Shown one piece after another: positions 13,365-21,991 of a stretch of 64,000 nt of DNA. The stretch covers positions 434,001 through 498,000 of the forward strand of contig NZ_SDVB01000238.1 in the NCBI RefSeq assembly GCF_004137355.1, read 5' to 3'. The notes below the pieces were generated by a model. It saw nothing but the letters and a program-made list of their open reading frames with translations. It had not been told where the DNA came from and did not search any database. Position numbers and translations under genes: made by a program. The stretch's first letter is position 1. The number at the start of each line of letters is the position of its first letter. The stretch is from Ciceribacter ferrooxidans (lineage in GTDB: Bacteria; Pseudomonadota; Alphaproteobacteria; Rhizobiales; Rhizobiaceae).

Positions 13365-14236
13365 TTCAGCCACCTTTCGGCGCGGATACGCAGCCAGATA
13401 TAGATGATGTTGGCAACCGCCGTGACGACGATCATGCCGAAGGCCATGGCATAGCCGAGATGCGGATTGCCGAGCACGTCGCCGCGAATCTGGGCGTAAA
13501 GCTGGATCGGCACGATGTTGAGGCTGGATCCCGTCAGGGCGATCGCCGTCGCGACGGCGCCGAAGGCATTCGCGAAAAGCAGCGCGAACGTGCCGAGCAG
13601 GGACGGGAAGAGGATCGGCAGCGCGACCATGCGCCAGTATTGCAGGGCGGTGGCGCCGAGCACCTCGGCCGCTTCTCGCCATTCCCGGCGCAGGCCCTCG
13701 AGCGCTGGCGTGATGATCAGGATCATCAGCGGGATCTGGAAGAAGAGATAGGTGACCGTCAGACCCCAGAAGCTCAGGATATTGAACCCGAGGTCGCGCT
13801 GGAGGACGATCCCGAAATTGCTGCGAAGGAAGACCGTGACAAGGCCGACCGGGCCGAAGGTCGCGAGGAAGGCGAAGGCGAGCGGAACGCCCGCGAAGTT
13901 GGAAGCCACGCCGGAAAAGGTAAGCAGCGGCGACTTGACCCACCGCGGGACGGTGCCGAACACGACAGCTGCAGCCATGGCAAAGCCGATCAGGCTGCCG
14001 AGTGCGGCCGAGGCGACCGAAATCTTCACCGAAATCCAGTAGCTCGAGGGAATCGTCCCGGAGTTCAGGTCGATGATGTTCTGCAGGGTGAAACTGCCAT
14101 CGCGCGTCTGGAAGGCGCCTATGACGATGTGCATCGTCGGCAGGATCAGAAACATGGTCACGAACAGGGCAAAGGGCACCAGGCCCAACCATGTCAGGGG
14201 TACACGCAATCGACGTGCCGGGGGAGCTTCGTTCAT
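13361..14236 (-). CDS. ABC importer permease, PotB type
   Basis: A 291-residue permease with six membrane segments and an EAA-type loop (EAAEVLGATALQYWRMVALPILFP). The N-terminus has the long first helix and extracytoplasmic loop usual for PotB-like subunits. It pairs with the overlapping PotC-type permease to form the heterodimeric channel. The binding protein gene lies upstream, separated by a stable hairpin at 14305-14331 that may reduce read-through or protect the upstream message. Confidence 0.92.
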   Translation of the reverse strand: MNEAPPARRLRVPLTWLGLVPFALFVTMFLILPTMHIVIGAFQTRDGSFTLQNIIDLNSGTIPSSYWISVKISVASAALGSLIGFAMAAAVVFGTVPRWVKSPLLTFSGVASNFAGVPLAFAFLATFGPVGLVTVFLRSNFGIVLQRDLGFNILSFWGLTVTYLFFQIPLMILIITPALEGLRREWREAAEVLGATALQYWRMVALPILFPSLLGTFALLFANAFGAVATAIALTGSSLNIVPIQLYAQIRGDVLGNPHLGYAMAFGMIVVTAVANIIYIWLRIRAERWLK

Positions 14237-14304
14237 CTAGGGGCCTTCGCGGCGGCAATGGTCAAAATTTTACGAAGTAAGGCTTAGAACTTCGAGAATG
14301 GCAA

Positions 14305-14331
14305 GCTCCGGTCCGACAGGCGGACCGGAGC
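14305..14331 (-). other. Intra-operon mRNA hairpin
   Basis: GCTCCGGTCCG-ACAGG-CGGACCGGAGC is a perfect 11-bp stem between the first binding-protein gene and the permease. No T-run follows on the minus strand, so it is more likely an mRNA-processing or stabilising stem than a full terminator. Such stems commonly let the binding protein be made in excess over the permeases. Confidence 0.6.
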
Positions 14332-14348
14332 CTCAACTTCAGGTCGGC

Positions 14349-15455
14349 TTACTGAACGTTGGCGCCGACGACCTTGTCCCAGCCGCCGGTGACGGCAGCC
14401 TTGTTGGCGTTCTGCTCCTCGACGGTCGGGAAGACGGCGGCTTCGTAGCTTTCAGCCGGCGGCAGCTTGTCGAGCAGGTCCTGCGGAACCTTGCCTGCCT
14501 TGGACATGGCGTTGAAGCGGGCCGGGTGGCAATAGCCCTTCAGCCACAGGTTCTGGCCTTCGTCGGAGTAGAGGTATTCCATCCACAGCTTGGCAGCGTT
14601 CGGATGCGGGGCGTAGGCCGAAATACCCTGGACGTAGACGCCTGCGAGGACACCCGTCTTCGGAACGACGATGTCGACCGGCGGGTTGCCGGCGAGTTCG
14701 TCGCGCCATGCAAGGACGTTGTAGTCCCAGGCGATGGCGATCGGCGTTGCGCCCTGGGCGATCGTGCCGGCCTTGGCGATGACCGGAACGAAGTTGCCGG
14801 CCTTGTTGAGCTCGGCGAAGTATTCGAGGCCGGCCTTGCCGGACTCTTCGCCGGCCTTGGCGCCCTTGTGCAGACCGGCGGCGAGAACGCCGAGGATGGC
14901 CTGGTTGGACGCGCGCGGGTCACCGGCGAGAGCGACCTGGCCGGCATAATCGGGCTTCAGGAGGTCGGCCCAGTCGGCCGGGGTTTCCTTGACGAGGTCC
15001 TTGTTCACGATGAAGGACAGAACGCCGTAATAGTCGCCGTACCAGTAGCCTTCAGCGTCCTTGACGGTGTCCGGGATTTCGTCCCAGGTGGAGACCTTGT
15101 AGGGCTGCAGCAGGCCTTCGGCCTTCATCTGCGGACCGAAAGCGAGGCCGACGTCGACGACGTCAGGCGCCTGCGGGCCCTTGTTGTCCTTGTTGGCCTT
15201 GATGGCCTCGACCTCGTCGGCGGAGCCGGCGTCCGGATTGAGCTCGTTGACCTGGATTTCCGGGTATTTGGCCTTGAAGCCGGCAATGACGTCGCCATAG
15301 CCGCACCAGCTGTGGGGGAGGGCGATCGTGGTCAGCGAGCCTTCCTTCTTGGCGGCTTCGACGAGTTCGGCGCTCGGTTCGGCGACGGCGACGGCGGTAG
15401 AGGCAATGACCATGGCGGTCGAGAGCGAGAGTAGGCGACGGAAGTGGCTAGTCAC
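14349..15455 (-). CDS. ABC substrate-binding protein, first of two in the operon
   Basis: A 368-residue periplasmic binding protein with a Sec signal peptide (LLSLSTAMVIASTAVAVA, cleavage near AVA-EP). The mature N-terminus (ELVEAAKKEGSLTTIALPHSWCGYGDVIAGFKAKYP) is characteristic of the iron/2-aminoethylphosphonate/polyamine-like SBP_bac cluster rather than classical PotD. It is the promoter-proximal gene of the importer operon, next to the RpiR regulator. The substrate is not determinable; the neighbouring catabolic genes suggest an amine or amino alcohol. Confidence 0.9.
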   Translation of the reverse strand: MTSHFRRLLSLSTAMVIASTAVAVAEPSAELVEAAKKEGSLTTIALPHSWCGYGDVIAGFKAKYPEIQVNELNPDAGSADEVEAIKANKDNKGPQAPDVVDVGLAFGPQMKAEGLLQPYKVSTWDEIPDTVKDAEGYWYGDYYGVLSFIVNKDLVKETPADWADLLKPDYAGQVALAGDPRASNQAILGVLAAGLHKGAKAGEESGKAGLEYFAELNKAGNFVPVIAKAGTIAQGATPIAIAWDYNVLAWRDELAGNPPVDIVVPKTGVLAGVYVQGISAYAPHPNAAKLWMEYLYSDEGQNLWLKGYCHPARFNAMSKAGKVPQDLLDKLPPAESYEAAVFPTVEEQNANKAAVTGGWDKVVGANVQ

Positions 15456-15603
15456 GGAAGTTCTCCTTGTTTTGTTTGAAGGCGACGCGCGTCTGATATT
15501 CGGGTTCGATGATAGTTATGTGACGGCTCGCGGTCCCGCGCGTCGGGACGGCGTGTTCTTCTTCTCCGTTGAATTTTAACGTTTTTCCCTTTCCCCTCCT
15601 GGA

Positions 15604-16515
15604 TCAACGCAATTTGCGAAAAAGCCGGGCCTGCTCGAACAGGCCCTCGAGTGTCTTCATGCGCTCGCGGGTCTCGTCCCATGCCGAGCTCTGGACCGCC
15701 TCGATCAGCGCCTCGACGACGAAAAGGGTCACGACCGAGGAATCCCAGGCGGACGGTGCTTCGATCTGGACCTTGAAATTGTGCAGCGCGTGCTTGACGA
15801 CCGGCGAGGTCCACTGGTCGGTAAAGAGGATGATCTGCACGCCGGCGGTCTTGGCGACAGCGGCAAGCGTCGCCATGTCCGCCTCGTAGCGGCGAATGTC
15901 GAAAATCACCAGCACGTCGCCGGCGTTCATGTTCAGCACGTGCTGCGGCCACGAACTGGCGTTCGACGACATCAGCGTCGTCTTCGGCCGAATGACCTGC
16001 ATGTGGGTGAAGAAGTATTCGGCGAGCGCCCCGGTAATGCGGCCGCCGACGAAATAGACGCTGCGCTTCTTGTCGGCGAGGAGCTTCGCCGCTTCGTCGA
16101 AGGTGGCGGCGTCGAGCTCGCTCAGCGTCTGGCGCATGTTGTTCATCACCGCTTCGGCGAAGCGGTTGAGCACGTGGGTGCCCGGCGCATTGGAGGCCCA
16201 GCGGTCGTGCTTGGCGATCGGATTGGAGATCGAGGCCTCGAGCTCCTGGTGCAGATGTGCCTGGAACTCCGGATAGCCCTTGTAGCCGAGCTTCTGCACC
16301 ATGCGCGCGACCGTCGGCGTGGAGACGCCGGCGTTTTCCGCGACGGTGGTGATGCTGCCCAGGCCGGATACGGGGTAGTTATCGAGCAGACTCTCCGCCA
16401 GCCTCCGTTCGGCGGGGGTCAACCCTCCGAAATGAGCATGGATTACGTCCGACACTGTCTTCGACGTCGTGAGCACGAGTTTTCTTGTTCCCCAGTCCGG
16501 TCTCCGCCGGCCCAT
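15604..16515 (-). CDS. RpiR/MurR-family transcriptional regulator
   Basis: A 303-residue regulator: N-terminal RpiR helix-turn-helix (SITTVAENAGVSTPTVARMVQKLGYKGYPEFQ, about residues 55-87) and a C-terminal SIS domain (SVYFVGGRITGALAEYFFTHM onward) that senses a ligand. Start choice is uncertain: ATG 16557, ATG 16515 and GTG 16476 are all in frame. 16515 was chosen because a start at 16557 would lie 4 bp from an operator-like box. It sits between the divergent importer and catabolic operons, and two matching boxes lie in the intergenic region, suggesting it controls both. Confidence 0.88.
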   Translation of the reverse strand: MGRRRPDWGTRKLVLTTSKTVSDVIHAHFGGLTPAERRLAESLLDNYPVSGLGSITTVAENAGVSTPTVARMVQKLGYKGYPEFQAHLHQELEASISNPIAKHDRWASNAPGTHVLNRFAEAVMNNMRQTLSELDAATFDEAAKLLADKKRSVYFVGGRITGALAEYFFTHMQVIRPKTTLMSSNASSWPQHVLNMNAGDVLVIFDIRRYEADMATLAAVAKTAGVQIILFTDQWTSPVVKHALHNFKVQIEAPSAWDSSVVTLFVVEALIEAVQSSAWDETRERMKTLEGLFEQARLFRKLR

Positions 16516-16560
16516 GGGAAATTTATCAACCGTGCCCGGCACGGTGTCAATCCGCATCTT

Positions 16561-16616
16561 GAAGAGAAATTTTCAGAGCCGGATTGACTTAGGACAAAAC
16601 GTGAAGAATTCTCTTC
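16561..16616. promoter_or_regulatory. Twin operator boxes in the RpiR divergent promoter
   Basis: GAAGAGAAATTTTC (16561-16574) and GAAGAATTCTCTTC (16603-16616) are the same motif in opposite orientation: the second reads GAAGAGAATTCTTC on the minus strand, 12 of 14 identical. The second overlaps the -10 region expected for a TTGACT (-35) at 16584-16589 facing the catabolic genes. GAA-N-TTC-type palindromes fit RpiR regulators, so this is the probable RpiR binding region. Confidence 0.6.
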
Positions 16617-16658
16617 GGAAGGTAGAGAGGCGCAAAGTCTCCGGGGAGAACGGCCGAA

Positions 16659-17432
16659 ATGCTCCTGAGAGCGAGTATCCTGACGTCCGCGGACGGAAAT
16701 GCCGCAGCCATTGAAAAAGCGGATGCCTCGGGTCCGTTCCTGTTTGTGTGCGAGCACGCGAGCCGGCGCCTCCCCGAGAATGTCGGCAATCTGGGGTTGT
16801 CCGAAGAGGCGCTCTCGAGCCATATCGCCTGGGATCCCGGCGCGCTCGCCGTTGCCCGCCATCTCTCGTCCCAACTCGACGGTGCCCTGGTGCACCAGCG
16901 TTTTTCGCGTCTCGTCTACGACTGCAACCGCCCGCCGGAATCCCCGGGCGCCATGCCGGAAAGCAGCGAGATCTACGATATACCCGGCAATGTCGGGCTT
17001 TCGCCAGCGGAGCGCTATGCCCGCACCGCCGCCCTCTACATCCCGTTTCATGACCTGATTTCCTCGACCATTGCCGACCGCGAGGCGCGGGGGCAGGCGA
17101 CAGTCATGGTAACGGTGCATAGTTTCACCCCGGTCTACCGCGGCGTCCGCCGGGAGGTAGAGATCGGCATCCTGCACGACACGGATCACCGTCTCGCCGA
17201 TGCCATGCTCGATAATGCGGCCGGCGGTCCCTATCGTGTCGCCCGCAACGAGCCCTACGGCCCGGAGGATGGTGTGACGCACAGCCTTCGGCTCCATGCG
17301 CTGCCGAAGGGATTCATGAATGTCATGATCGAGGTCCGCAACGACCTGATCGCGAACGACGCCGACCAAAGGGTCATGGCCGGCTATCTGGCGGATTTGC
17401 TCCGTAAGGCTTTCGAGGCTTGCCAGAACTAA
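16659..17432 (+). CDS. N-formylglutamate amidohydrolase-family protein
   Basis: A 257-residue zinc amidohydrolase of the FGase family, which cleaves an N-acyl bond on glutamate. Family landmarks are FLFVCEHASRRLPE, HIAWDPGALAVARHL, VHQRFSRLVYDCNRPP and VTVHSFTPVYRG. It is not within a hut operon: no histidine-degradation genes are nearby. It heads a plus-strand group with a gamma-glutamyl-type ligase, ALDH and ADH, so a role in releasing glutamate from a gamma-glutamyl intermediate is plausible. That substrate change is inference; the family assignment is firm. Confidence 0.88.
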   Translation: MLLRASILTSADGNAAAIEKADASGPFLFVCEHASRRLPENVGNLGLSEEALSSHIAWDPGALAVARHLSSQLDGALVHQRFSRLVYDCNRPPESPGAMPESSEIYDIPGNVGLSPAERYARTAALYIPFHDLISSTIADREARGQATVMVTVHSFTPVYRGVRREVEIGILHDTDHRLADAMLDNAAGGPYRVARNEPYGPEDGVTHSLRLHALPKGFMNVMIEVRNDLIANDADQRVMAGYLADLLRKAFEACQN

Positions 17433-17544
17433 CAAAAAAGACCCGTGGGAGCAGTTGGACTGCGCCGCCGACGTCAAAAGGCGCGGCGGAAAATGCATGG
17501 AATTGCCCGCAATCCCGTGGGCGATCGGTTAATTGGGGGACGTC

Positions 17545-19098
17545 ATGTCAGATTATACCGAAGCAGACAAAAAGCACGACCTGCATATATTGCACTCCAT
17601 GGGTTATGCCCAGGAGCTGGAGCGGCGCATGAGTTCGTTCTCGAACTTCGCGATCTCGTTCTCGATCATCTGCATCCTGTCCGGCGGCATCAATTCGCTG
17701 GGCCAGGCGACTTCCGGCGCAGGCGGCGCCGCCATCGGGCTCGGCTGGCCGCTCGGCTGCCTAATCTCCGGCATCTTCGCCCTCGGCCTTGCCCAGATCG
17801 GTTCGGCCTATCCGACGGCCGGTGGCCTCTATCACTGGGGGTCGATCCTCGGCAACCGGTTCACCGGCTGGCTCGCGGCCTGGCTCAACCTGCTCGGTCT
17901 CGTCACCGTTCTCGGGGCCATCAACGTCGGCACGTTCTACTTCTTCTTCGGCTCCTTCGGTTCCTATTTCGGCATCGAAGACACGTTGACGCACCGCGTC
18001 GTGTTCGTGGCGCTGATCACCGGCGTCCAGGCACTGATCAACCATTTCGGCATCGGGCTCACGGCGAAGCTCACCGACTTTTCCGGCTACCTGATCTTCG
18101 TGACCGCGATCCTGCTGACGATCGTCTGCCTGATCTCGGCCCCGAGCTACGAAATCGGCCGCCTCTTCACCTTTGCCAACTACACCGGCACGGAAGGTGC
18201 GTCCCTCGTCTGGCCGACAACCGTTTCGGGCACGATGGCCTTCCTGCTCGGCCTTCTGCTGCCGATCTATACGATCACCGGCTACGATGCCTCCGCCCAT
18301 ACCTCCGAAGAGACGGTCAAGGCCGCCCATTCGGTTCCGAAGGGAATGGTCACCTCGGTCATCTGGTCGGCGGTCTTCGGCTACCTGATGCTGTGCTCGT
18401 TCGTTCTGATGATCCCGAACATGGACGACGCCGCCAAGCAGGGCTGGAACGTGTTCTTCTGGGCGATGGACGCGCAGGTCAACCCGACGATGAAGGAGAT
18501 CCTCTACTTCCTCATCTTCCTGTCGCAGTTCCTCTGCGGTCTGGCGACCGTCACGTCGCTGTCGCGCATGATCTTCGCCTTCTCGCGTGACAAGGGTCTT
18601 CCGGCTTCCTCCGCGCTTGCGAAGGTCAGCCCGAAACACCGCACGCCGGTTGCCTCGATCTGGACCGGATCGATCCTTTCGGTGCTGTTCGTGTGGTTCA
18701 CCTCGGCAATCACCATTGCCGGCACACCAGCCTATTCGATCGTCGTGTCCTGCACGGTCATCTTCCTGTTCCTCTCCTTCGCGCTGCCGATCGCGCTCGG
18801 CTTCGTGGCCATCGGCACGCCCAAGTGGCCGGCGATGGGACCGTGGAACATGGGCATCGGCGTCTATCGGCTGATTGCCGTCCTGGCCATCCTCGCCATG
18901 GCGATGATCTTCTACATCGGCATTCAGCCGCCGAACGACTGGGCGCTGCCGATCACCGTCGGCTTCCTCGTCATCACCGGTGTCGTCTGGTTCGTCTTCG
19001 AAAACAAGCGCTTCAAGGGCCCGCCGATCGGCGACGAGGTCAAGAAGCGTGCAGCCGAGATCGCAGCCGCCGAGAAGGCGGTCGGCGAGACGGCCTGA
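17545..19098 (+). CDS. APC-superfamily amino acid/amine permease
   Basis: A 517-residue permease with about 12 membrane segments; it begins MSDYTEADKKHDLHILHSMGYAQELERRMSSF-like text, the conserved APC N-terminus leading into the first helix (SNFAISFSIICILSGG). It resembles the GABA/choline/ethanolamine permease branch. The start at 17545 follows GGGGGA at 17536-17540; an in-frame TTG at 17533 was rejected. It is followed by the ligase gene after a 9-bp hairpin. The likely substrate is the amine degraded by the next three enzymes. Confidence 0.92.
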   Translation: MSDYTEADKKHDLHILHSMGYAQELERRMSSFSNFAISFSIICILSGGINSLGQATSGAGGAAIGLGWPLGCLISGIFALGLAQIGSAYPTAGGLYHWGSILGNRFTGWLAAWLNLLGLVTVLGAINVGTFYFFFGSFGSYFGIEDTLTHRVVFVALITGVQALINHFGIGLTAKLTDFSGYLIFVTAILLTIVCLISAPSYEIGRLFTFANYTGTEGASLVWPTTVSGTMAFLLGLLLPIYTITGYDASAHTSEETVKAAHSVPKGMVTSVIWSAVFGYLMLCSFVLMIPNMDDAAKQGWNVFFWAMDAQVNPTMKEILYFLIFLSQFLCGLATVTSLSRMIFAFSRDKGLPASSALAKVSPKHRTPVASIWTGSILSVLFVWFTSAITIAGTPAYSIVVSCTVIFLFLSFALPIALGFVAIGTPKWPAMGPWNMGIGVYRLIAVLAILAMAMIFYIGIQPPNDWALPITVGFLVITGVVWFVFENKRFKGPPIGDEVKKRAAEIAAAEKAVGETA

Positions 19099-19121
19099 GC
19101 CGAGACGAAAAGCCTGAAAGG

Positions 19122-19144
19122 TCCGGCCGCGGGGAGCGGCCGGA
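19122..19144 (+). other. Hairpin between permease and ligase genes
   Basis: TCCGGCCGC-GGGGA-GCGGCCGGA is a perfect 9-bp stem in the 112-bp gap between the permease and the glutamine-synthetase-like gene. There is no T-run, so it probably marks an mRNA-processing or stability element inside the operon. Confidence 0.5.
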
Positions 19145-19210
19145 TCATCCCACCACGACCCGGCCGGCGATTGCCGGCGCAACGATATCCCTTTCATGGG
19201 CGGAGACACG

Positions 19211-20581
19211 ATGAGCACCAGCTACACTTTTGACGATCTGAAGATGGATGTGGCCGAGGGCCGCATCGACACCGTTCTCGCCGTGCTGGTGGACATGCAG
19301 GGCCGGCTGATGGGCAAGCGTTTCCAGGCCGAGTTCTTCGTGGAGAGCGCCTACAAGGAAACCCACAGCTGCAACTATCTGCTTGCGACCGACATGGAGA
19401 TGGAGACGGTCTCCGGCTACAAGGCGACGAGCTGGGAAAAAGGCTATGGCGACTACACCATGAAGCCGGACCTCTCGACGCTGCGCAAGACGCCCTGGCT
19501 CGAAGGCACGGCGCTGGTCATCTGCGACGTCCTCGATCACCATACCCATGCGGAGGTTCCGCATTCGCCTCGTGCGATCCTGAAGAAGCAGGTCCAACGC
19601 CTCGAAGCGATGGGCATGAAGGCCTTCATGGCCACCGAACTGGAATTCTTCCTGTTCGACCAGACCTATGACGATGCGCGGATGTCCGGCTACCGCGACC
19701 TGCAGCTCGCCTCGGGCTACAACGAGGATTACCACATCTTCCAGACGACCAAGGAAGAAGACGTCATGCGTGCGATCCGCAAGGGTCTGCAGGGCGCCGA
19801 CATTCCGGTCGAGAACTCCAAGGGCGAGGCGTCTGCCGGCCAGGAGGAAATCAACGTCCGCTACGCCGACGCGCTTTCGATGGCCGACCGGCATGCGATC
19901 ATCAAGAATGCCTGCAAGGAAATCGCCTGGTCGCGCGGCAAGGCGATCACCTTCCTCGCCAAGTGGAACTACAGTGCCGCCGGCTCGTCGTCGCACATCC
20001 ACCAGTCGCTGTGGAGCGCCGACGGGAAGACGCCGCTGTTCTTCGACGAAAACGGCGAGCACGGCATGTCGTCGACGATGAAGCACTACATGGCCGGCCT
20101 TCTCGCCCATGCGAGCGAGATCACCTATTTCCTCGCGCCCTACATCAATTCCTACAAGCGCTTCATGGCCGGCACCTTCGCGCCGACCAAGGCGATCTGG
20201 TCGAAGGACAACCGCACCGCCGGCTACCGCCTTTGCGGCGAGGACACCAAGGGCATCCGCGTCGAGTGCCGCGTCGGCGGGTCCGACCTCAATCCCTACC
20301 TCGCCATGGCCGCGCTGATTGCCGCAGGCATCGACGGCATCGAGAAGAAGCTTGAACTGGAGCCGGCCTTCGTGGGAGACGCTTACGGGGCCCGCGAGGT
20401 TCGCGAGATTCCCCGGACGCTGCGCGCGGCAACGGAATCGCTGCGCAACTCGGCCATGCTCCGGGCGGCGCTCGGCGACGACGTGGTGGACCACTATGTC
20501 CGCGCGGCCGAATGGGAACAGGAAGAATACGACCGCCGCATCACCGACTGGGAAGTGGCGCGCGGTTTCGAGAGAGCTTGA
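19211..20581 (+). CDS. Glutamine-synthetase-family gamma-glutamylamine ligase
   Basis: A 456-residue member of the GS family. Its length and the relaxed N-terminal domain point to the PuuA/GlnA4/IpuC class that joins glutamate to an amine rather than to ammonia. Catalytic-domain landmarks are ATELEFFLFD (metal Glu), SAGQEEINVRYADAL, AAGSSSHIHQSLW (His) and KRFMAGTFAPTKAIWSKDNRTAGYR-like substrate loop. The start at 19211 (MSTSYTF) follows GGAG with 5-nt spacing; ATG 19196 is an alternative. In this operon it would make the gamma-glutamyl intermediate that the ADH and ALDH then oxidise. Confidence 0.9.
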   Translation: MSTSYTFDDLKMDVAEGRIDTVLAVLVDMQGRLMGKRFQAEFFVESAYKETHSCNYLLATDMEMETVSGYKATSWEKGYGDYTMKPDLSTLRKTPWLEGTALVICDVLDHHTHAEVPHSPRAILKKQVQRLEAMGMKAFMATELEFFLFDQTYDDARMSGYRDLQLASGYNEDYHIFQTTKEEDVMRAIRKGLQGADIPVENSKGEASAGQEEINVRYADALSMADRHAIIKNACKEIAWSRGKAITFLAKWNYSAAGSSSHIHQSLWSADGKTPLFFDENGEHGMSSTMKHYMAGLLAHASEITYFLAPYINSYKRFMAGTFAPTKAIWSKDNRTAGYRLCGEDTKGIRVECRVGGSDLNPYLAMAALIAAGIDGIEKKLELEPAFVGDAYGAREVREIPRTLRAATESLRNSAMLRAALGDDVVDHYVRAAEWEQEEYDRRITDWEVARGFERA

Positions 20582-20605
20582 ACCACACAGACAGGATTTA
20601 AGATC

Positions 20606-21991
20606 ATGACAATGATCCAATGTATCTCGCCGATCGACGGATCGGTCTATGCCGAGCGCGAGGCGATGTCGCTCGAGGCGGCGAAGGATGCCGTCCAGCG
20701 TGCGCGCAAGGCGCAGAAGGCCTGGGCGCGGCGGCCGCTCGAGGAGCGGGTGCAGCTCGTGCTGAAGGGCGTCGCCCGCCTCAATGAGATGTCGGACGAG
20801 GTCGTTCCGGAACTGGCCCACATGATGGGACGGCCGGTCCGCTACGGCGGCGAGTACAAGGGCTTCAACGAACGCTCGAACTATGTCGCCTCGATCGCGG
20901 CGGATGCGCTCGCGCCGTTGGTGATCGAGGACAGCGCGACCTTCGAGCGCCGCATCGAGCGCGAGCCGCACGGCGTCGTGCTCGTCATCGCACCGTGGAA
21001 CTATCCCTACATGACGGCGATCAACACGGTGGCGCCGGCGCTGATGGCCGGCAACACCGTCGTCATCAAGCATGCCACCCAGACGCTGCTCGTCGGCGAG
21101 CGCATGGTGCGCGCCTTCGTCGAGGCCGGCGTTCCGGAAGACGTCTTCATCAACCTCTTCCTCGACCACGCCACCACCACGGCGCTGATTGCGACCGGCA
21201 GCTTCAACTTCATCAACTTCACCGGCTCCGTCGAGGGCGGACGGTCGATCGAGCGGGCGGCCGCCGGCACCTTCGCCGGCCTCGGGCTGGAACTCGGCGG
21301 CAAGGACCCGGGCTATGTGATGGAGGACGCCGACCTCGACGCCGCCGTCGACACGCTGATGGACGGCGCGACCTACAATTCCGGCCAGTGCTGCTGCGGC
21401 ATCGAGCGCATCTACGTGCACGAGAGCCTCTACGACGCCTTCGTCGAGAAGTCGGTCGCCTGGGTCTCCAACTACAAGCTCGGCAACCCGCTCGATCCGG
21501 AAACGACGCTCGGGCCGATGGCGCACCGGCGCTTTGCCGCCCATGTGCGCGAGCAGATCGCCGCCGCCGTCGCCAAGGGCGCCAAGGCGCTCGTCGATCC
21601 GAAACTGTTCCCGCAGGATGACGGCCACGCCTACCTGATGCCGCAGATCCTGGTGAACGTCGATCACTCGATGTCGTTCATGAAGGACGAGACCTTCGGT
21701 CCGGCCGTCGGCATCATGAAGGTGAAGAACGACGCGGAAGCGATCGAGCTGATGAACGACAGCCCTTACGGCCTCACCGCGTCGCTCTGGACGCAGGACC
21801 CGGCGCGCGCGGCCCATATCGGCCGCGAGATCGAGACCGGCACCGTCTTCATGAACCGCGCCGACTATCTCGACCCGGCGCTCTGCTGGACCGGCTGCAA
21901 GGAAACCGGCCGCGGCGGATCGCTGTCGGTCATCGGCTTCCAGAACCTCACCCGTCCGAAATCCTACCACCTCAAGAAGGTCACGAAATGA
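20606..21991 (+). CDS. NAD(P)-dependent aldehyde dehydrogenase
   Basis: A 461-residue ALDH-superfamily enzyme. Nucleotide-binding PWNYPYMTAINTVAPALMAGN, the general-base motif LELGGKDPG (about residue 230) and the nucleophile motif YNSGQCCCGIER (about 258-269) are present; the Cys triplet at the active site is unusual but keeps the expected catalytic Cys. The start is preceded by ACAGGA. It sits between the ligase and the alcohol dehydrogenase and overlaps the latter by 4 bp, so the two act together, presumably oxidising a gamma-glutamyl-aldehyde to the acid. Confidence 0.93.
   Translation: MTMIQCISPIDGSVYAEREAMSLEAAKDAVQRARKAQKAWARRPLEERVQLVLKGVARLNEMSDEVVPELAHMMGRPVRYGGEYKGFNERSNYVASIAADALAPLVIEDSATFERRIEREPHGVVLVIAPWNYPYMTAINTVAPALMAGNTVVIKHATQTLLVGERMVRAFVEAGVPEDVFINLFLDHATTTALIATGSFNFINFTGSVEGGRSIERAAAGTFAGLGLELGGKDPGYVMEDADLDAAVDTLMDGATYNSGQCCCGIERIYVHESLYDAFVEKSVAWVSNYKLGNPLDPETTLGPMAHRRFAAHVREQIAAAVAKGAKALVDPKLFPQDDGHAYLMPQILVNVDHSMSFMKDETFGPAVGIMKVKNDAEAIELMNDSPYGLTASLWTQDPARAAHIGREIETGTVFMNRADYLDPALCWTGCKETGRGGSLSVIGFQNLTRPKSYHLKKVTK

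Noticed and set aside
12573-14258. A single 561-codon frame that would fuse the two permeases
   Set aside because: Its first half is the wrong frame of the PotB-type gene. The true genes are two separate permeases overlapping by 4 bp, as shown by their EAA loops and membrane segments.
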